Source: Pleionea sediminis
GTDB taxonomy: Bacteria; Pseudomonadota; Gammaproteobacteria; Enterobacterales; Kangiellaceae
DNA: 64,000 nucleotides
Assembly (NCBI RefSeq): GCF_007570825.1
Contig: NZ_SUNB01000001.1
Coordinates: 1,612,001 to 1,676,000 of the forward strand
Direction: 5' to 3'
The notes under the pieces were generated by a model, which saw only the letters and a list, made by a program, of their open reading frames with translations, searched no databases and was not told the DNA's origin. Below are positions 1-8,586 of the stretch, in pieces (position 1 is the stretch's first letter; every line of letters begins with the position of its first letter). The translations under genes and the position numbers were made by a program.

Positions 1-241
1 CGCCAGTATTTGCAACATCGATACCCGCAATTGTTTTAAGTAACTCAGTAATTGACTGTGGTTGTAATCGTTCAATATCTTCCCTTGATACAACTTCTAC
101 AATTGCCAAGGTATCGTTAATATTTTGCTCAACTTTGTTAGCAGTAACGATTAATGTGTTGGTATTATTCTCAGCTTGAGTGGATATTGAAGACAATAGT
201 AATGCTGTTGCTACAGACGTAGCAATTCTTGAGTGATTCAT
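1..241 (-). CDS. btuB: TonB-dependent vitamin B12 receptor BtuB (N-terminal 80 residues, cut by window edge)
   Basis: Reading the minus strand from an ATG at 241 gives an open frame that leaves the window at base 1. The first ~23 residues are a signal peptide ending near STQA. A TonB box follows (TLIVTANKVEQ) and then the start of a plug domain (VSREDIERLQPQSITELL). This closely resembles the start of mature E. coli BtuB. The family imports cobalamins across the outer membrane using TonB energy. An AGGGG ribosome binding site lies just before the ATG. A cobalamin riboswitch lies 77 bases upstream on the same strand, which supports BtuB over another siderophore-type receptor. The barrel is outside the window, so completeness cannot be judged. 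Confidence 0.9.
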   Translation of the reverse strand, partial: MNHSRIATSVATALLLSSISTQAENNTNTLIVTANKVEQNINDTLAIVEVVSREDIERLQPQSITELLKTIAGIDVANTG

Positions 242-317
242 TGGTTCCCCTAAAATATTTATTAATGCGCCCGCCGCGCGCTTTGAGAGTTTAATACTCT
301 CTAAATTGATAAAAACT

Positions 318-455
318 GACTGAGCCGGTCTCCGGACTTAGAGTGGTAAATTACCCATTACCGTTGCGGGGGCAGTGTTGGACTTTCACCAACTTCCCGT
401 TGACTTTCGATTGCAGTATATTCACTGTTCAAAACACTCAGTACTTGATTTGACA
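318..455 (-). ncRNA. Cobalamin (AdoCbl-type) riboswitch of btuB
   Basis: On the minus strand the hallmark blocks appear in order. A GGTGAAAGTCC segment is at about 382-392, then CTGCCCCCGCAACGG at about 362-376, then AGTCCGGAGACCGGC at about 323-337. Between this element and the btuB start are two possible expression-platform stems: GAGAGT/ACTCTC at 285-301 and a GC-rich stretch at 268-281 near the ribosome binding site. Repression by adenosylcobalamin is inferred from the family. The exact ends of the aptamer are approximate. Confidence 0.9.
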
Positions 456-513
456 TCCCTGTTTTTCAGCGTCTTTTGTTGAAACTCAACACCCATGGCT
501 GAATGGGTTTAAA

Positions 514-1347
514 TTAGCGAGCTTTGTCAATTGCCTGACAAAGCTGCTCAAGTCCATCGATAGCTCGCGGTGAAAAGCGATGTAGCAAATCACCATCTAA
601 TGCATAAAACTGATTGTTCTTAACAGCAGAAATTTGCTGCCATGACTCCCAAATGCCTCGATGAGCTTTCGCGTTTTTCGAATGATCCGGAATGATAATG
701 ACTTCTGGATTTTTTACAAGTATTGATTCAAGAGATACCACCGGATAATCGACATGTGCATCAAAAAAGATATTTTTACCACGGCAATCTTCAATCATTT
801 TTGAAATCCAGCTTTCTGGCCCAAGTGTGCGAAAAGGGTCGTGCCATAACTGATAAAATACTTTAACTAAATTTTTGCTTTTATATTTATCTTTTATCTC
901 TTGATATCGCTCAGCCAATGTTTTGGAGAGTGTATTAGCTTGCTTCTCTAACCCTGTTAGTTTTCCTAGTGCAATGATTTCATTGCCAATGTCAGCTAAA
1001 TTCTGAGGATGACTGTCAAATAAATTAAGGCCCAGAGAACGAAGCTTTTTTATATCTTGTGTTTGATTACCACTGCTCCAAACAACGACTAAATCTGGAT
1101 CTAGCTCAATAATCCGCTCAATTTGAACTCCGGTGTAATTACCAACTCTCTCAATAACTAATGCTTCTTTTGGGAAATCAGAATGTTCTACGACACCAAT
1201 GATTCGATCTCCTGCACCAATAGCGAAAAGCATTTCGACAGCGTGTGGCGACAATGCAACGATTCGTTGAGCGGATTTATTTTTAGCGGCGAAAGCGTAG
1301 CTAGTTGAAAATAGGCACAACAAAGTAACTGTAATTAATGGTCTCAC
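514..1347 (-). CDS. btuF: Periplasmic cobalamin-binding protein BtuF
   Basis: This is the periplasmic B12-binding component that delivers cobalamin to the BtuCD ABC transporter. A signal peptide covers about the first 21 residues. The body is a helical-backbone substrate-binding protein with the usual RIVALSPHAVEMLFAIGA opening and a C-terminal lobe ending in an RAIDGLEQLC segment. I start it at a GTG at 1347, which overlaps the cobO stop as GTGA and sits about 7 bases after AAGGAG; a TTG at 1350 is possible but too close to that site. It is the last gene of the btuD-to-btuF operon. A weak stem (ACCCAT/ATGGGT, 491-508) follows its stop, before the btuB riboswitch. Length (~277 aa) is normal. 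Confidence 0.9.
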   Translation of the reverse strand: MRPLITVTLLCLFSTSYAFAAKNKSAQRIVALSPHAVEMLFAIGAGDRIIGVVEHSDFPKEALVIERVGNYTGVQIERIIELDPDLVVVWSSGNQTQDIKKLRSLGLNLFDSHPQNLADIGNEIIALGKLTGLEKQANTLSKTLAERYQEIKDKYKSKNLVKVFYQLWHDPFRTLGPESWISKMIEDCRGKNIFFDAHVDYPVVSLESILVKNPEVIIIPDHSKNAKAHRGIWESWQQISAVKNNQFYALDGDLLHRFSPRAIDGLEQLCQAIDKAR

Positions 1348-1937
1348 CAATCAACTCCTTTTCGCGCTTTAACTCCTGCTTTAAAAGCGTGTTTAACATC
1401 TTTAATTTCGCTGACTGTATCGGCTAAATCGCGCAACTCAGTAATTGCGCCTCTACCGGTGACAACGACTGATTGATTTAAAGGACGATTCTTGATGGCT
1501 GTTAACACTTCATCTTTTGGCAGGTAGTCGTAGCCTAACATGTAGGTAATTTCATCGAGTAACACTAAATGATAGTCTGGGTTGGCTAAAAACTTTTTAG
1601 CTTCTTGCCATACTTCGGTAGCGGCTTTTATATCGGATTCTCGATCTTGAGTGTTCCAGGTAAAGCCTGTTCCCATGACTGCAAATGGAACGCTATGGCT
1701 TTCTAAAAGCTCTCGCTCACCGCAATCCCATTGACCTTTAATAAACTGAACGACAGCGGCTTTATAACCATGCCCTACACAGCGAGCAACGGTACCGAAA
1801 CCGGAAGTCGTTTTTCCTTTTCCGTTGCCTGTAATTACAATGACTATTCCACGTTCTATTTGCGCTTTCGCAACGTTCGCATCGACTCGTTCTTTTTGTT
1901 TCTGTGCTTTAATTTTATGTTTCTCGTTTTTATCCAC
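1344..1937 (-). CDS. cobO: Cob(I)yrinic acid a,c-diamide adenosyltransferase (CobO/BtuR)
   Basis: The enzyme transfers the adenosyl group of ATP to the cobalt of corrinoids. A P-loop GNGKGKTT lies at residues 37-44, and the CobA/CobO family block follows (VVQFIKGQWDCGE, then LLDEITYMLGYDYL). The first ~30 residues are a charged lysine-rich extension, as in many BtuR proteins. The start is a GTG at 1937 preceded by AGAGG. The gene overlaps btuF by four bases, so the two are probably translationally coupled. It sits 67 bases after cobQ, a larger gap than elsewhere in this operon. The length of 197 residues fits the family. Confidence 0.93.
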   Translation of the reverse strand: MDKNEKHKIKAQKQKERVDANVAKAQIERGIVIVITGNGKGKTTSGFGTVARCVGHGYKAAVVQFIKGQWDCGERELLESHSVPFAVMGTGFTWNTQDRESDIKAATEVWQEAKKFLANPDYHLVLLDEITYMLGYDYLPKDEVLTAIKNRPLNQSVVVTGRGAITELRDLADTVSEIKDVKHAFKAGVKARKGVDW

Positions 1938-2004
1938 TTAAACCTCTTAAAATGAATTGTCGTTATTGTTGAATGTATCAACTGAAAATTTAACTTTTGG
2001 AATG

Positions 2005-3462
2005 TTATAATTTCAAAATATTTTCAATATTTAAGTGCTCTTCAAAGCAATCGGCGAGTCGGTCGAGTTCGGTGTCTCTTACTGTATTCCAGTCGATGCT
2101 TGTTTGCTCTTTTCCACTTACCCAGAACAATAGTTGTTGTAGAACATCAGGATGTTCAAAAAGTCCGTGTAAATAACTGCCAATAATTTGATTGTCTTGT
2201 GAAACAACACCATCTTTATATTGATGACCTTTTTGATCCGTTAAACTAGCAAAATAATTTTCTAATGCTGGGCCGTTGGAGACTCCACAATGAATTTCAT
2301 ATCCTGTTATTGAACCTTGATGACAACCAAATTGAAACTCACCTGCAACTTGTTTTAACTGTTTTTCCTGGTACATTCGGGTTGTAAAATTGAGTAAGGC
2401 CAGTCCCTCAGTTGTACCTGCTGTGCTTTCTATTCCTTCAGGATCACTAATGCTTTTTCCTAACATCTGAAAACCACCACAAATACCAATAAGCTTACCG
2501 CCATAGCGTAAGTGTTGCTGAATATCTTTGTCCCAACCATTCTGTTTTAAAAAGGTTAAATCATCGCGAACATTTTTACTGCCCGGAATAATAATAAGAT
2601 CGGCATTGTTAAGAGGTTCTCCAGCACCTACAAATTCTAAGTTGACATTGGAATGCCAACGCAAGGGATCAAAATCGGTATGATTACTAATTCGAGGTAA
2701 AACAGGTACTTTGATTCGAGTCGAGCCTGAATAAGATTCATTATTAATCGCATCTTCTGCATCCAGTTTTAGATGTTTCAAATAAGGTAGAACACCGAAA
2801 ATGGGCTTTTTAGTATAGTCTTCGAGCCAGTCGAGTCCTGATTGCAGTAAGTCGATAGAACCTCGGAATTTATTAATTATGAATCCTTTGGTTCTTTGTT
2901 GTTCCGATGCCGACAACAAAGCCAAAGTTCCGACAATATGTGCAAATACACCGCCTCGATCGATGTCGCTAATAAGCACTACCGGACAATCGACAGCTTC
3001 AGCAAATCCCATATTGGCGATGTCTCGTTCTCTCAAATTGATCTCCGCTGGACTGCCGGCGCCTTCGATCAGTACAAAATCGTATTGTTTTTGTAATCGA
3101 TGATAAGATTCCAAAACACCATCGAATGCGAGTTCCTTAATACTTCCGAACGATTTCGCATCCAAATTGTTAACGACTTTGCCATGTAATATGACTTGTG
3201 ACGATTGATCGCTACTCGGTTTCAATAATACTGGATTAAAATCGACTTGCGGCTCCAAACCACAAGCAAAGGCTTGTAAGGCTTGGGCACGACCAATCTC
3301 TCCGCCGGTAGCGGTAACTGCACTATTTAAAGCCATATTCTGGGGTTTAAATGGAGCTACGGAAATATTTCTTCGCTTCAGAACTCGGCAAAGACCGGCA
3401 ACGGTAATACTTTTGCCTGCATCCGATGTTGTTCCTTGGATCATCAGACCCTTATTTAACAT
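2005..3462 (-). CDS. cobQ: Cobyric acid synthase (glutamine-dependent amidase)
   Basis: The enzyme amidates side chains b, d, e and g of adenosylcobyrinic acid a,c-diamide. The N-terminal synthetase domain carries the P-loop-like GTTSDAGKS at residues 10-18 and QNMALNS near 41. The C-terminal class I glutaminase-like domain has its nucleophile in GICGGFQMLG (Cys328) and a histidine in the SYLHGLFEH segment. Length (485 aa) is typical. It overlaps the end of cobC by 11 bases. Its presence is slightly odd, because the partner genes cbiB and cobD, which turn cobyric acid into cobinamide, are not in this window. Confidence 0.94.
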   Translation of the reverse strand: MLNKGLMIQGTTSDAGKSITVAGLCRVLKRRNISVAPFKPQNMALNSAVTATGGEIGRAQALQAFACGLEPQVDFNPVLLKPSSDQSSQVILHGKVVNNLDAKSFGSIKELAFDGVLESYHRLQKQYDFVLIEGAGSPAEINLRERDIANMGFAEAVDCPVVLISDIDRGGVFAHIVGTLALLSASEQQRTKGFIINKFRGSIDLLQSGLDWLEDYTKKPIFGVLPYLKHLKLDAEDAINNESYSGSTRIKVPVLPRISNHTDFDPLRWHSNVNLEFVGAGEPLNNADLIIIPGSKNVRDDLTFLKQNGWDKDIQQHLRYGGKLIGICGGFQMLGKSISDPEGIESTAGTTEGLALLNFTTRMYQEKQLKQVAGEFQFGCHQGSITGYEIHCGVSNGPALENYFASLTDQKGHQYKDGVVSQDNQIIGSYLHGLFEHPDVLQQLLFWVSGKEQTSIDWNTVRDTELDRLADCFEEHLNIENILKL

Positions 3463-4081
3463 TGCTTAAATGGTCTCTATTATTCAGGCTTACTAATTGC
3501 GGAAAGTGATTGCCAATTTCATCATCTTCGATGGAAATTCTAGTAATGCTTGCATAGTTCAGCGCAAATTTTTGATATTGAATGCCAGAACTGTATTTAA
3601 TGTCCAAACACCAGGCAACAATAGTACGAATAACCCCAGCATGTGTTAAGACCGAAATATCCTGTCCTTTATGAGTGTGAAGTAATTTTAGCAATGCTGA
3701 TTCAACGCGATCGCTAAAGTCGGAAAGAGATTCACCAAAGGGTGGTGTATTTGCTGCCGGATCACGGAAAAATGCATCGACTCTTTCGGGGAAATCTAGA
3801 TTCAATTTTTCATACAGCATGCCATCCCAATCGCCAAAGTGACACTCTTGCCATTCTTTATCAATAATGAGAGGTATATTATTTTCACCTGAATATGCGG
3901 TTGCGAATTCAGAGCAGCGCGATAATGGACTCGAAATTAAGACATCAATATTATCGAGACAATTAAACGTTTCTGTTAACTGTTCTATACCTAGCTTACT
4001 TAACGCTGAATCGGTTGTTCCTAATAGAGCATTGGTTAATTGTGGTTCGCCATGGCGGATCAATGTAAGCGTTGTCTTCAT
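3452..4081 (-). CDS. cobC: Histidine phosphatase family protein, probable alpha-ribazole phosphatase (CobC)
   Basis: A phosphoglycerate-mutase-like fold is indicated by LIRHGEPQL at residues 7-15 (catalytic RHG), a further arginine in ISSPLSRC and a second catalytic histidine in VLTHAGVIR. The family removes phosphate from alpha-ribazole 5'-phosphate or from cobalamin 5'-phosphate in nucleotide-loop assembly. The specific assignment comes from its position between cobU and cobQ. The start ATG shares one base with the cobU stop (TAATG), and its end overlaps cobQ, so it is tightly coupled within the operon. Confidence 0.88.
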   Translation of the reverse strand: MKTTLTLIRHGEPQLTNALLGTTDSALSKLGIEQLTETFNCLDNIDVLISSPLSRCSEFATAYSGENNIPLIIDKEWQECHFGDWDGMLYEKLNLDFPERVDAFFRDPAANTPPFGESLSDFSDRVESALLKLLHTHKGQDISVLTHAGVIRTIVAWCLDIKYSSGIQYQKFALNYASITRISIEDDEIGNHFPQLVSLNNRDHLSNVK

Positions 4082-4608
4082 TAGATAAACTGGTCCTGTT
4101 TTTGCGTTTTAAGCGAAAGAGGGCATCCTGCTACTACGAGCGTTACTTTATCGGCAACGCTAGCAATGGCTTGGTTTAGCCATCCAGCTTGATCGACAAA
4201 ATCTCTTGATAATTCACCCATAGGAACGATGCCACTGCCCACCTCATTAGTGACGAGTGTTATTGAGCTCTTCGAGTTAAGCAGGGCATTAATAAAAGAA
4301 TCTTTTTCTTGTGCAAAAGCCTCGACATCATAGGTGCATAGCCAATTGCTCAACCAAAGGGTTAAGCAATCAATTAAAACAAATTGATTCTTCAACAAAT
4401 TAATGTGATCAGAGAGATAGAAAGGCTCTTCAATTAACATCCATTCTTTCGGTCGGTCTTGTTGGTGATAGGCTATGCGTTTTTTCATTTCATCATCGCC
4501 AGCAGTTGCTGTAGCAATGTAAGTAATTGGTTGACTACTTTTTTGCGCCAGTTTTTCTGCATAGTTACTTTTTCCTGAACGCGCACCACCAATAACTAAG
4601 TGAATCAT
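4081..4608 (-). CDS. cobU: Adenosylcobinamide kinase / adenosylcobinamide-phosphate guanylyltransferase
   Basis: This bifunctional enzyme phosphorylates adenosylcobinamide and then adds GMP to it. The P-loop GGARSGKS is at residues 7-14. The histidine that carries GMP is expected in AYHQQDRPKEW (His48). The VTNEVGSGIVP block of the family is also present, as is the LTLWLSNWL segment. Length is 175 residues, normal for the family. It overlaps cobS by four bases (ATGA). Confidence 0.95.
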   Translation of the reverse strand: MIHLVIGGARSGKSNYAEKLAQKSSQPITYIATATAGDDEMKKRIAYHQQDRPKEWMLIEEPFYLSDHINLLKNQFVLIDCLTLWLSNWLCTYDVEAFAQEKDSFINALLNSKSSITLVTNEVGSGIVPMGELSRDFVDQAGWLNQAIASVADKVTLVVAGCPLSLKTQKQDQFI

Positions 4609-5378
4609 TGCAAAGCTCCAGTTGCTATCAGAGCTAAATAAATTGTTAGCTCAGTTAATTGCTGTGTCGCTCCTAAAGCATCTCCAGTAAATCCTCTAAT
4701 TTGCTTTTTTAGATACCAGGAGAAAAGTAGGGTTACCAATAATACTGCAGCAAGCACGATTAATGCTTCTTTTATTATCCCAATTAGCGGTAAGCATCCG
4801 ATGACAAAAATTATCGCTAGATCGCTCAAAGTCATTTTTTCTGCTAGAGGTTTTATTTTAGATTGAGATTCTTCTGATACATAAGGTAAACCTGCAATAA
4901 TTATAGTCGACATCACACGGCTCAGGGGATGAGCAATAATAAGAGCATAAACAGCGGTGTAACCTAATTCACTTAACAGGACAAACTTAAGTGATAAAGC
5001 GAACCAAAGAGCCAGAGCGCCGTAACTGCCCAGGCGCGAGTCTTTCATGATTTTGAGCTTTTGATCTTGTGTCCAGCCTCCACCAAGTCCATCTGCAGTA
5101 TCGGCTAGGCCATCTTCATGGAAGCCTCCTGTCAATAAAAAGCTAAAACCCATTGATAAAATGACCGCGACTGGAATACTCACAATTTGCGCTGCAAGAT
5201 AAAAAATTAATGCACAACTAATCCCCACAAGCCAACCGACCAAAGAAAAATAGCGACTGGCTTTATTTAAATTACATTGAGAGAACTCTAGATTCTTTGG
5301 TACTGGAAGACGAGTAAAAAAGCTTAAAGCAATCCAGAATAAATTGGTCTCTTGTTTTAAAAGTAGTCGCATATTCAA
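4605..5378 (-). CDS. cobS: Adenosylcobinamide-GDP ribazoletransferase (cobalamin synthase)
   Basis: This integral membrane enzyme joins adenosylcobinamide-GDP to alpha-ribazole(-phosphate), the last step of the nucleotide loop. The diagnostic acidic block GGFHEDGLADTADGLGGG is at residues 84-101, with FFTRLPVP near 21. Several hydrophobic helices span the rest. The start is uncertain: a TTG at 5378 and an ATG at 5372 are both in frame, and neither has a clear Shine-Dalgarno sequence. That suggests translation coupled to the cobT stop at 5379. Confidence 0.95.
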   Translation of the reverse strand: MNMRLLLKQETNLFWIALSFFTRLPVPKNLEFSQCNLNKASRYFSLVGWLVGISCALIFYLAAQIVSIPVAVILSMGFSFLLTGGFHEDGLADTADGLGGGWTQDQKLKIMKDSRLGSYGALALWFALSLKFVLLSELGYTAVYALIIAHPLSRVMSTIIIAGLPYVSEESQSKIKPLAEKMTLSDLAIIFVIGCLPLIGIIKEALIVLAAVLLVTLLFSWYLKKQIRGFTGDALGATQQLTELTIYLALIATGALQ

Positions 5379-6422
5379 TTAAACGGGATTAATGCCAGCG
5401 GTATCGAAACTCGCCATTTCATTATAAAAACTTGCGGCTGAACGAATGAGTGGCAGTGCTAATGCACAACCGGTGCCTTCACCTAGGCGCATATCTAATG
5501 ATAAGAGTGCTTTACCATCTAAGTGATTAAGCATGCGTTGATGACCTTGTTCATTCGATTGGTGGCAAAAGATCATATAGTCTTTGATTTCAGGTGCTAT
5601 TTGGTGAGCAATTAATGCCGCTGCCGTTGAAATAAACCCATCGACTAAAATAACTTTACTTCTCTCAGCTGCGGCAAGCATCGCGCCTGCCATTTGTGCT
5701 ATTTCAAATCCACCAACGCTTGCTAGAATATCCAGTGGGCAATCCAGTTTATCGGCGTGTATTCTGAGCGCGCGTTCAATGCACTCTAGTTTTTTATTCA
5801 GTGCATCATCACTAATACCCGTACCACGTCCAACGCATTCATCTGCGGGTATTTTTAATACTGCTGCCATAATGGCTGCCGCCGCTGAAGTATTGCCAAT
5901 TCCCATTTCGCCAAAGCCTAATAAGTTTGAACCCTGATCAATACATTCATTTGTAATATTTCGTCCCAATAAAATAGCTTCGCTAGCTTGTTGCACTGTC
6001 ATGGCTTGTTGGGTCGTAAAGTTATGAGTGCCTAACCCCATTGATTGTTGTATTAATTTTTCATGATTAACCGGATTTTTTATTCCAGCGTCGATTACTT
6101 TAAAATTCATCTCATTGGTTCGACAAAAGCAATTGATAGCAGCCCCACCATTAAGAAAGTTTAATACCATTTGCTGTGTTACTTCAGAAGGTGCAATGCT
6201 AATGCCTTCTTCAGCAATGCCGTGATCAGCAGCAAACACGAGCATGGTTGGTTGATTAATTTGAATTTCATCGTAGCCAAGAATAAGAGCTAATTGGCTT
6301 GCTAATAACTCGATTCGTCCCAGTGACCCAGGAGGTTTTGTTTTGTTATTAATTTTACTTTCAATTTTTTTGATGAAAGTTTTATCGAGCTTTTTAATAT
6401 TAAATGTTGTTGGTGTAATCAC
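5379..6422 (-). CDS. cobT: Nicotinate-nucleotide--dimethylbenzimidazole phosphoribosyltransferase
   Basis: CobT makes alpha-ribazole 5'-phosphate by activating the lower ligand base. Family blocks are visible in order: KPPGSLGRIELLA near residue 30, FAADHGIAEEGIS, the GGAAINCFCR segment, GEMGIGNTSAAAA, and the C-terminal LGEGTG block with the catalytic glutamate. Length 347 residues is as expected. The start is a GTG at 6422, with an AGGA about 10 bases upstream. It lies 15 bases downstream of btuC. Confidence 0.95.
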   Translation of the reverse strand: MITPTTFNIKKLDKTFIKKIESKINNKTKPPGSLGRIELLASQLALILGYDEIQINQPTMLVFAADHGIAEEGISIAPSEVTQQMVLNFLNGGAAINCFCRTNEMNFKVIDAGIKNPVNHEKLIQQSMGLGTHNFTTQQAMTVQQASEAILLGRNITNECIDQGSNLLGFGEMGIGNTSAAAAIMAAVLKIPADECVGRGTGISDDALNKKLECIERALRIHADKLDCPLDILASVGGFEIAQMAGAMLAAAERSKVILVDGFISTAAALIAHQIAPEIKDYMIFCHQSNEQGHQRMLNHLDGKALLSLDMRLGEGTGCALALPLIRSAASFYNEMASFDTAGINPV

Positions 6423-6437
6423 AATGATATGGTCCTG

Positions 6438-7475
6438 TTAATCAAATTCGTTTTTACTGCGTGACTTTAAAATGACAAAAAAGAAAAAACTGCCCACTGC
6501 AGAGGTAACTACGCCAACGGGTAGTACTTGATTTTCGAGTAATGAACGAGCAATAACATCGACCCAAATCATAAATGCGCTGCCGAGTAACAGACAGAGA
6601 ATTAATAACCGGTGAATTTGATTCCCTATAATAAAGCGACAAATATGAGGAATCATTAAACCAACAAACCCAATACCTCCAACATGAGCGACGAGCACAG
6701 CGGTAATGGCTGAGCAAACAATCAGCATCATTAACCGCAAGCGACTGACGGGTATTCCGAGAGTATGAGCACTTTCTTCTCCAGCTTGAATTGCAGTCAA
6801 CCAGCGGCGAAACACTAAGAATATTAAAAATCCAATGGTGACCATGGTCATTGGCATCACTAGTGAGTTCCACTGGCTGTTTGAAAAACTGCCCATCATC
6901 CAGAAGAGCATTTGAGCGGCGATTTGTGGATTCGAGTAATAAAGAATAAGGCTGGTAAAGGCACTTAGCATAAATGACACAGCAACACCTGCCAGTAACA
7001 GTCGCTCAACATGAGACGCTGAACGGCCTGCGAGTATAAGCATGAGTGCAACAGAAACAGCGCCACCGATTAATGCGCCAAAGGTAATTGACAACACGGC
7101 AGCTGGAATTAACGCCATTGCAACGACCGCACCCAGTGCTGAGCCTGAAGAAATTCCAAACAAGTAGGGATCGGCCAGCGGATTACGAGTTACGCTTTGT
7201 AGTACTGCGCCAGTAATAGAAAGGCCTGCACCAGTTAACAAGGCCATTAAAATTCTTGGAAGGCGAATTTCCCATATGATCTTTTGCTGTAAATTAGAAA
7301 CTTGGCAATTCTCTTCACAAAAAATTGCATCAATGACTTGAGCAAAGGTGATATCAACGTTGCCACTTGCGGTTGCAAAAAGAAAGGTACCGATTAAAAA
7401 AAATACGCTGCCGGTGATCAGTAAGGCATATTGCAAACTGAATCCTTGTTGGCGTTTAACTGTTAATAAACTCAC
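6438..7475 (-). CDS. btuC: Vitamin B12 ABC transporter permease BtuC (FecCD family)
   Basis: This hydrophobic protein has about ten transmembrane helices, and family signatures include GAVLQSVTRNPLADPYLFGISSGSA in the middle third and the HVGGIGFVGLMIPHICR segment near the C terminus. The family moves corrinoids or ferric siderophores through the inner membrane. B12 specificity is inferred from the riboswitch and the cob neighbours. The GTG start at 7475 overlaps the btuD stop as GTGA. A short cysteine-containing loop (CEENCQ) follows the first helix. Confidence 0.9.
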   Translation of the reverse strand: MSLLTVKRQQGFSLQYALLITGSVFFLIGTFLFATASGNVDITFAQVIDAIFCEENCQVSNLQQKIIWEIRLPRILMALLTGAGLSITGAVLQSVTRNPLADPYLFGISSGSALGAVVAMALIPAAVLSITFGALIGGAVSVALMLILAGRSASHVERLLLAGVAVSFMLSAFTSLILYYSNPQIAAQMLFWMMGSFSNSQWNSLVMPMTMVTIGFLIFLVFRRWLTAIQAGEESAHTLGIPVSRLRLMMLIVCSAITAVLVAHVGGIGFVGLMIPHICRFIIGNQIHRLLILCLLLGSAFMIWVDVIARSLLENQVLPVGVVTSAVGSFFFFVILKSRSKNEFD

Positions 7476-8254
7476 GGCTTGTCTCCCAAGTCGAAAGTTA
7501 TTCTGGGACCTTTGTGGAATGGGTGTTGATCAACGTGTGCATGCACACCAAATACCGAATTTAAATGTTGCTCTGTTAATACATTTTCATGAGACCCATT
7601 GGCAACGATTTGTCCTTTATTCATTAATATAAAGCGATCGCAAAATGCGGCGGCTAAATTTAAGTCATGAATACTGACGATGACGGTTATGTCTAGACTT
7701 CTTGCTAAATCGAGCACTTCCAGTTGGTGTCTAATATCCAAGTGATTGGTTGGTTCGTCCATTAATAGTACTTGAGGTTTCTGAACCATCGCACGTGCAA
7801 TCATGGCGCGTTGTTTTTCTCCGCCTGATAAAGAATTAAAATATTGTTCGAGCTTATCGGTCAAATCAACTTGTGTCGCGGCTGCTTCAATTTGCGTTCT
7901 ATCACTAGCGGTATCAAATGAAAGAAGACTTTTGTGAGGCGTTAATCCCATGGCAATAACGTCATAAACCTTTAATGAAAATTGACTGGGAGGTTCTTGT
8001 AGTACTACCGCGATGCGACTTGCGAGTTCTTGTCTTGAGTAGCTTTTAATATCACGGTCTAAAAATGAAATTTCGCCTTGGTATTGAGTGATTTTTTGAT
8101 AAAGACAACGTAAAAGAGATGACTTACCAGCACCATTAGGTCCAATCAATCCAACGAATTCACCTTGTTTGATAGAAAAGTTAAGTTGATCGAGTATCAA
8201 TTTGTCGGCAGCACGCCAACAGAGATGACTTGATTTGAAAACAGTATTTGACAC
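7472..8254 (-). CDS. btuD: Vitamin B12 ABC transporter ATP-binding protein BtuD
   Basis: ABC ATPase motifs are complete: Walker A GPNGAGKSS (38-46), signature LSGGEKQRAM, Walker B VLLMDEPTNHLD and the H-loop SIHDLN. It energises BtuC/BtuF. It is the first gene of the minus-strand operon, so the upstream cobalamin riboswitch (8391-8542) should control the entire set down to btuF. The C-terminal end contains HAHVDQHPFHKG, a histidine-rich tail of unknown meaning. Length is 260 residues. Confidence 0.92.
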   Translation of the reverse strand: MSNTVFKSSHLCWRAADKLILDQLNFSIKQGEFVGLIGPNGAGKSSLLRCLYQKITQYQGEISFLDRDIKSYSRQELASRIAVVLQEPPSQFSLKVYDVIAMGLTPHKSLLSFDTASDRTQIEAAATQVDLTDKLEQYFNSLSGGEKQRAMIARAMVQKPQVLLMDEPTNHLDIRHQLEVLDLARSLDITVIVSIHDLNLAAAFCDRFILMNKGQIVANGSHENVLTEQHLNSVFGVHAHVDQHPFHKGPRITFDLGDKP

Positions 8255-8390
8255 TCAAACTCCAACTGAACAGCTTGAGCGAGTTGATTGAGGGTATTGT
8301 GAAGTGAAATCTTATGAGATTGAGCACACACAGCACCACCGAGTAACCCGCTCGGGTAATACTTATTTGAAATGGCTTATTCGCAAGCCA

Positions 8391-8542
8391 CTCGGCAGGT
8401 CTCCTGGCTCGTAAAGATATCCTCCAGATTCCTTCCCAAGAGCGTAAGCTCTCAGTGGAAACTCTTTCGCTTTACTGACAGTTGCGGGCACAGCCGCGGA
8501 ATTACACCGCGTTCCCTATTAAGTGCAGAGCACACCGATTTA
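8391..8542 (-). ncRNA. Cobalamin riboswitch of the btuD-cob-btuF operon
   Basis: On the minus strand there is a textbook set of conserved segments: GGGAACGCGGTGTAATTCC at about 8498-8516, CTGTGCCCGCAACTGTC at about 8477-8493, and GCCAGGAGACCTGCC at about 8395-8409, followed by GAGTGGC. The insert between them forms an AGAGCTTACGCTCTTGG stem. Between the aptamer and the btuD start at 8254 is a small ACCCG/CGGGT stem (8346-8357) that could be part of the expression platform. Control by adenosylcobalamin is inferred from the family. Confidence 0.95.
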
Positions 8543-8586
8543 ACTGCGGGGGAGTATACCACAGACAATCGAAAGTCATCATCCGA

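Noticed and set aside
6454-6873. Alternative minus-strand frame of 139 codons inside btuC
   Set aside because: It overlaps the conserved FecCD permease sequence in another frame and gives no membrane-like protein.
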